The translations under genes and the position numbers were made by a program. Below are positions 60,615 to 64,000 of a DNA stretch of 64,000 nucleotides, in pieces. This DNA comes from JACPNO01 sp963825405 (lineage in GTDB: Bacteria; Acidobacteriota; Terriglobia; Bryobacterales; Bryobacteraceae), in the NCBI GenBank assembly GCA_963825405.1, contig CAWGTB010000003.1, positions 372,001 to 436,000 on the forward strand, read 5' to 3'. The notes beneath the pieces are model-generated. The model did not search any database, was not told the origin of the DNA, and was given only the letters and a program-made list of their open reading frames with translations. Position 1 is the first letter of the stretch, and each line of letters starts with the position of its first letter.

Positions 60615-60971
60615 CGACGAAACAGATCGGATTGCCAAAAGGATCTCTCGCGTAAAACGAACGCTCGCCCCAGGGCCGCGTCTCGATCGCGCCGTCCAGT
60701 TCCTGGCAGCCGGCCGCTTGAGCGCGAGTGAACACGGCTTCCAGATCGAGCACTGCAAAATAATAGTGGACGCCCTCGCCGTTCGGTCTCGACTCGAACG
60801 CGTCGCCATCGGCGTGCGGATCGAAGCAGGCCAAAATCGTGCCGCCGCAGTGAAAATAATGACGCCCTGGGACACGCGAAAACCCGGCTGATCGAACAGT
60901 TGCCCGTAAAACGCGGCCGCCCGGTCGATATCCGAGACGGGAAGAATCACGCGATAGAGACGGGCGCTCAT
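60583..60971 (-). pseudogene. VOC/glyoxalase protein, one frameshift
   Basis: Segment 1 (60971 to about 60867) is the first half of a glyoxalase fold: LYRVILPVSDIDRAAAFYGQLFD. Segment 2 (to 60583) continues in another frame: LACFDPHADGDAFESRPN, YFAVLDLEAVFTRAQAAG, WGERSFYARDPFGNPICFVDE. One additional base in CCC at 60865-60867 joins them (SQ-GRHYFHCGGTILACFD). Typical length about 130 residues; substrate unknown. Coupled to the PilZ gene. Error or real mutation cannot be told from sequence. Confidence 0.78.
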
Positions 60972-60981
60972 GCTCAGGTCA

Positions 60982-61227
60982 TTAGTAAGGCCGCGCCATG
61001 CGGGTGAACTCGAATATCAGCGGATTGAGGCCGCGCTGGGTCAACTGCCGCACGCACTCATCGATCGAATCGCCGATGGCCTCGATGCGGTGTACCGGCA
61101 GGGTGGCCGGGGTGTAGATCTCATACGCCACGTATTTGCCGGCCAGGGCGAACCGCTCGTCGAGCGTCAACCTGTCCGGGGTGCGGCCGATGGCTTGCTG
61201 GGGATCTTTGGCGATTGAGGTAGGCAT
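60982..61227 (-). CDS. Conserved-looking small protein
   Basis: Protein of 81 residues: N-terminal MPTSIAKDPQQAI, a RLTLDERFALAGKYVAYEIYTP segment and a helix IGDSIDECVRQLTQRGLNPLIFEFTRM. No signal peptide or known domain. Start ATG 61227 and a separate codon rhythm suggest that it is real. It precedes the VOC gene by 10 bases in the same direction. Confidence 0.62.
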   Translation of the reverse strand: MPTSIAKDPQQAIGRTPDRLTLDERFALAGKYVAYEIYTPATLPVHRIEAIGDSIDECVRQLTQRGLNPLIFEFTRMARPY

Positions 61228-61251
61228 GGCGAAAGAGATACGCCAGTGTAC

Positions 61252-62388
61252 CTAAAACTTCTTCAACTCTTCAATCAGCGCGTTCAGGCCCTTTTGACGA
61301 TAGAGGTCGGTGAGACGCTGTTCTTCAGGGGAAGGCGCGAGCGCGCGCAGCAGGCGGGTGTTGTCGAGCGAGGAACGATTGGGCACCCAGACTTTTCCGT
61401 CCGCGTATTCCACCTGGCTGACGAAACCGGTCATGCCTTCAATGGCTACCGGCTCACCGCCGCCGCGCGAAAAGCGCATGGTAGTATCCGCCAGCACTTG
61501 GCCGGCAGCGCCCGGCGGCAGCATCATGTCGCCGTCCGAAGCCGGCACCGAGCCCGCCAGAAACTCGCGTCCCTGCCGGTCTTTCACCAGCCAGCCGATC
61601 TCGACATAGCGAATCGCGCGGTTGGAGCGGTTGACGACGCCAATGCGGGGCGCGCGTGCTTCGGCGCCTGAAATCTCAGCCCAGCCTTCCATGGGATCGA
61701 TGGGCGAATCGGGGAATCGCAGAAAAGCGAATTTCACTTTTTCCGGTGTGCCGACGGCGGTCGAGTGGCCTCCGCGCGCTAGACGCACGTCGATGCGTGG
61801 GCGCTCATCTTGCCGCGCCAGGCTCTCGATCACTTCACGCTGCAAGCTCTCCCGACCGCCCTGAGCCAGCGTCCTTTGCAGGAATTGCCGGTCGCGTTGC
61901 GCTTCGGTTTCCCAAACCGTGAGCGAGCGCCGCGAGTTCAGCCGGTTCGGTCCATAAAACGAAAAATCGTCGAACAAGACGCCATCCAGGCGGACTTCGA
62001 CCAGCGGCCCCGCCCCGGCATCGAGCGGCCGCAGCAGCCGCAAATCGATACGTACCGGGAACGCTTGCGAAGGCGAAACGTCCAGGCTGGGGACGGCTAC
62101 GGAGGCTTTGCCGCCCGGCGTCATTTCCTGCGCCAGCACCAGCAGCGTGATGCCGCGAATCCGGTGCGCGCTCGAATTGCGCAGCGAGAGCCCCATGTGC
62201 AGATCGACCACCATCGCCCCGCCGCGCGGTGTAGCGCGGGATTCGCCCACGTTGGTTCCCATCAAGGCTACCGGCGAATCGGGCGGCAGGTTGATCTTGA
62301 TCGAGCTGTGGGGATCGAGCGGGGCGTCCTGCCCGCTCAGCATAGCGGCCGACAGCAACATCAACGCGGCTAGATTCTTACTGCACAT
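61252..62388 (-). CDS. Secreted protein of unknown function, acidobacterial type
   Basis: Protein of 378 residues from ATG 62388 (62394 also in frame). Signal peptide CSKNLAALMLLSAAMLSG. Two beta-rich domains: about 30-150 (VVDLHMGLSLRNSSAHRIRGITLLVLA) and about 230-345 (RIGVVNRSNRAIRYVEIGWLVKDRQGREF). The C-terminus is a helix with the ...EEQRLTDLYRQKGLNALIEEL pattern. No known motif. Its start overlaps the anti-sigma gene end by 11 bases, so it belongs to the sigma-factor operon and may be a target or regulator. Confidence 0.72.
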   Translation of the reverse strand: MCSKNLAALMLLSAAMLSGQDAPLDPHSSIKINLPPDSPVALMGTNVGESRATPRGGAMVVDLHMGLSLRNSSAHRIRGITLLVLAQEMTPGGKASVAVPSLDVSPSQAFPVRIDLRLLRPLDAGAGPLVEVRLDGVLFDDFSFYGPNRLNSRRSLTVWETEAQRDRQFLQRTLAQGGRESLQREVIESLARQDERPRIDVRLARGGHSTAVGTPEKVKFAFLRFPDSPIDPMEGWAEISGAEARAPRIGVVNRSNRAIRYVEIGWLVKDRQGREFLAGSVPASDGDMMLPPGAAGQVLADTTMRFSRGGGEPVAIEGMTGFVSQVEYADGKVWVPNRSSLDNTRLLRALAPSPEEQRLTDLYRQKGLNALIEELKKF

Positions 62389-62942
62389 AAACATTGTTGA
62401 TCGTCACGTTGCCGGTCTCGGCGTCCACATACCGCGCGCGCATGGCCACGCCGCCGGCAAAGGTATCCACGCTGCGGGCGCGTCCGTTCAGCAAACCCAG
62501 CGTCTGGCCGCCTTCGGTTACTTGAATGCCGCTGCTGGTGGATTCCAGCACAATCTGATCGGCATCCTGCTTCTGCGCTGCTCGCGGCGCCGGCCGTTCC
62601 AGCCACAACGCAGCAATCAACAGCACGGCCAGGCTGCCGCAGGCCGCGAGCGATCGCGCTCCAAAAAATCCAAAGTGCCGCGCCGGTGGATTTACGCACT
62701 CCCCGGCTTCCAGACCCAGCCGGATGTTGGCGCGCATCTCCGCCGCCAGCTTGTTCCAGGCAACATCCTCGGGAGTACCTGCTTCGGTGACTTCGGATCG
62801 CAGCGCGGAATATTTCGCTACCGTCTCGCGGCACTCCGCGCAGCCCGCCAACATGCCGCTGCATGCGCCACTGCTCGATCGGTCCGGCGTCGCCCGAGGC
62901 ATAGAGAGCCAAGCTGGTCTCAGGAGGATGATCGGTCTTCAT
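62378..62942 (-). pseudogene. Zinc-finger anti-sigma factor, one frameshift
   Basis: Segment 1 (62942 to about 62849) and segment 2 (to 62378) join after removal of one C at 62848-62849: ...MQRHVAGCAECRETVAKYSALRSEV.... The restored HxxxCxxC is the zf-HC2 anti-sigma motif. A single TM helix follows (SLAACGSLAVLLIAALWL, about residue 100) with a periplasmic sensor part of about 75 residues (VLESTSSGIQVTEGGQTLGLL). It would hold the sigma factor at the membrane. Its ATG overlaps the sigma stop (ATGA, 62942-62939). Confidence 0.8.
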
Positions 62943-63487
62943 CGTTTTCTCCTCTCCATGTAGCGCCGCAGTTTGATGCGCGCGTTGGCGATGTGCGAGC
63001 GCACCGTGGCCTTCGAGCAATCCAGCCGCCGGGCTACTTCCTCGGCAGGCAAATCCTCGATATCGCGCAGCACAATCGCGGCCCGCTCGCGCGGCGTCAA
63101 TAAACGCAAGCCATCTTCGAGATAGTCGCGATGCTCCCCGCGCAGCACCTGCTGTTCCGGGTTCTCGGCGTGCGATTCCGGCGCTACGTCGATTTCGCAA
63201 AAAGTCATGCGATTGTGCCGCCGCAGGAAATCGAGCGCCGTGTTGGTGGCGATGCGGGAAAGCCAGTGCGCGGCCTTTAATTCGTCTTTGAGCTGATCCT
63301 GCCGCTGCAGCGCCTTGATGAAAGCCTCTTGCGTCAAATCCTGGGCGTCGGCCACGTTGCCCACAATGCGGTAAATTTGCACGAAGATGCGGCGCATGTG
63401 CTCGGTGACAAAGCGGTTTTGCCGCTCGAGCGCTTCCACCGGCGGTTGCACTGTGTCGCTCATCAGGTCGCAGTACAGCGTTTCCAT
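62939..63487 (-). CDS. ECF-type RNA polymerase sigma factor
   Basis: Protein of 182 residues. Region 2 about 25-90 (VTEHMRRIFVQIYRIVGNVADAQDLTQEAFIKAL, SRIATNTALDFLRRHNR); region 4 about 125-178 (LLTPRERAAIVLRDIEDLPAEEVARRLDCSKATVRSHIANARIKLRRYM). No region 1 or 3. ATG 63487 or 63463. Directs RNA polymerase to a regulon controlled by the overlapping anti-sigma gene downstream. Divergent from a thiolase gene by 61 bases. Confidence 0.92.
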   Translation of the reverse strand: METLYCDLMSDTVQPPVEALERQNRFVTEHMRRIFVQIYRIVGNVADAQDLTQEAFIKALQRQDQLKDELKAAHWLSRIATNTALDFLRRHNRMTFCEIDVAPESHAENPEQQVLRGEHRDYLEDGLRLLTPRERAAIVLRDIEDLPAEEVARRLDCSKATVRSHIANARIKLRRYMERRKR

Positions 63488-63548
63488 GGCCTAAAGGGAT
63501 GACGGCGCGGCCCGGAAAACGTGGATAATACTTTACTAAGCTAATTAT

Positions 63549-64000
63549 ATGAGACCTGTAGCGGTAATCGGGGCGGGGAAAACCCGTTTTGGCGCCCTGG
63601 CGGATCGCGATCTGCGCTCGCTCGCGGTCGAAGCCGGCGAGAAGTGCTTGAAAAATGGGCACCTTAGCCCTTCCCAGATCGAAGCGTTCTGGCTCGGAAA
63701 CTTCGCCGGACCGTCGTTTGTCGGCCAAAATCACCTGGCCCCCTACGTTTCGACCGCCCTGGGCCTGGAAGGCATCCCGGCCACCCGGGTGGAAGCAGCC
63801 TGCGCCTCCAGCGGTTCGGCATTCTTTCATGCCGTTTCCGCCGTGGCGGCCGGGCTTTACGAGGTGGTGCTGGTCGCCGGCGTCGAGAAAATGACGTCGC
63901 AGCCGACGGCGCGGGTCACCGAAATTCTGGCTTCGGCGGGCGATTGCTCGGGCGAAATCAAGGCTGGCTCGACCTTTCCGTCGCTGTTCGCCATGATCGC
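63549..64000 (+). CDS. Thiolase family protein, 3' end cut by window
   Basis: First 150 residues of an acetyl-CoA acetyltransferase/SCP2-thiolase-like protein: RPVAVIGAGKTRFGALADRDL, FWLGNFAGP, then active-site Cys in EAACASSGSAFFHA and VVLVAGVEKMTSQP. The start ATG 63549 lies in an AT-rich stretch; no Shine-Dalgarno. Condenses or cleaves beta-ketoacyl-CoA; which one is unknown. Continues beyond base 64000. Confidence 0.9.
   Translation, partial: MRPVAVIGAGKTRFGALADRDLRSLAVEAGEKCLKNGHLSPSQIEAFWLGNFAGPSFVGQNHLAPYVSTALGLEGIPATRVEAACASSGSAFFHAVSAVAAGLYEVVLVAGVEKMTSQPTARVTEILASAGDCSGEIKAGSTFPSLFAMI

Noticed and set aside
62370..63830. A 486-codon minus-strand frame over the sigma/anti-sigma region
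   Set aside because: It reads in a different frame from the sigma factor and includes only the first part of the anti-sigma by chance.
1..64000. tRNA, rRNA, CRISPR arrays, prophage or transposase
   Set aside because: No cloverleaf, 16S/23S segment, regular repeat-spacer pattern, integrase or DDE gene was seen in reading either strand.

Overview
The window reads as chromosomal DNA of a high-GC acidobacterium of the Solibacter/Bryobacterales type, probably from a draft or metagenome assembly. Lineage markers are a secreted protein ending in the Solibacter-type C-terminal domain (34720-36420), an acidobacterial VWFA-type protein, a carboxypeptidase-regulatory/TonB receptor, two DUF1549/DUF1553 + DUF1501 loci, and a giant FG-GAP/BACON protein with 'CRVADTR' modules. 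No rRNA, tRNA, CRISPR array, phage or transposase was seen.

Layout. 0-6 kb: truncated M24 peptidase, then a minus-strand DUF1501 / cytochrome-DUF1549-LamG-DUF1553 locus. 6-10 kb: low-GC DUF2971 gene, M19 dipeptidase, PEGA protein and a secreted protein. 9.9-16.7 kb: a broken TIM-barrel hydrolase-like gene and a second cytochrome/DUF1549/DUF1553/DUF1501 locus. 16.7-22 kb: an EgtB/SenA-like enzyme, a Tat-exported SelA-like PLP enzyme and a PIG-L deacetylase. 22-30 kb: patatin, lone NuoB, 4-alpha-glucanotransferase, a PanE-like reductase divergent from a MarR-GNAT fusion, and a YVTN/phosphoesterase. 30-34 kb: three ATGA-coupled secreted-protein genes preceded by a PP2C phosphatase. 34-45 kb: SRPBCC protein, Solibacter-domain protein, RhlE helicase, a TonB-receptor operon, SGNH hydrolase and DUF3108 protein. 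45-54 kb: VOC protein, ABC exporter, LolA-like gene between direct repeats, VWFA protein and the 1355-residue FG-GAP/BACON protein. 54-64 kb: housekeeping genes (MltG, YqgF, AI-2E permease), a tightly overlapped pta-SDR-deacetylase operon, PilZ and VOC proteins, an ECF sigma/anti-sigma pair and the start of a thiolase.

Two things stand out beyond gene content. First, a family of GC-rich inverted repeats (TAGGGGCGGG...CCCGCCCCTA) lies exactly between convergent genes; in both complete copies the terminal TAG at each end is the stop codon of the flanking gene. Other repeat families (AAACCGCTYCC..., TTCTCGCAGAGACGC...) also sit at gene ends, and one pair of 64-bp direct repeats brackets a single gene. 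Second, about a dozen conserved genes are broken by single-base shifts, several at short homopolymers. This looks more like consensus error than decay, and it decides how many gene boundaries should be read.

The most distinctive biology is the 26.6 kb divergent promoter, where one palindrome carries both -35 boxes and both transcripts are predicted leaderless; the SenA-like enzyme with an apparently lost iron ligand next to an exported SelA-like protein; and the operon joining acetyl-phosphate metabolism to a histone-deacetylase-like enzyme.
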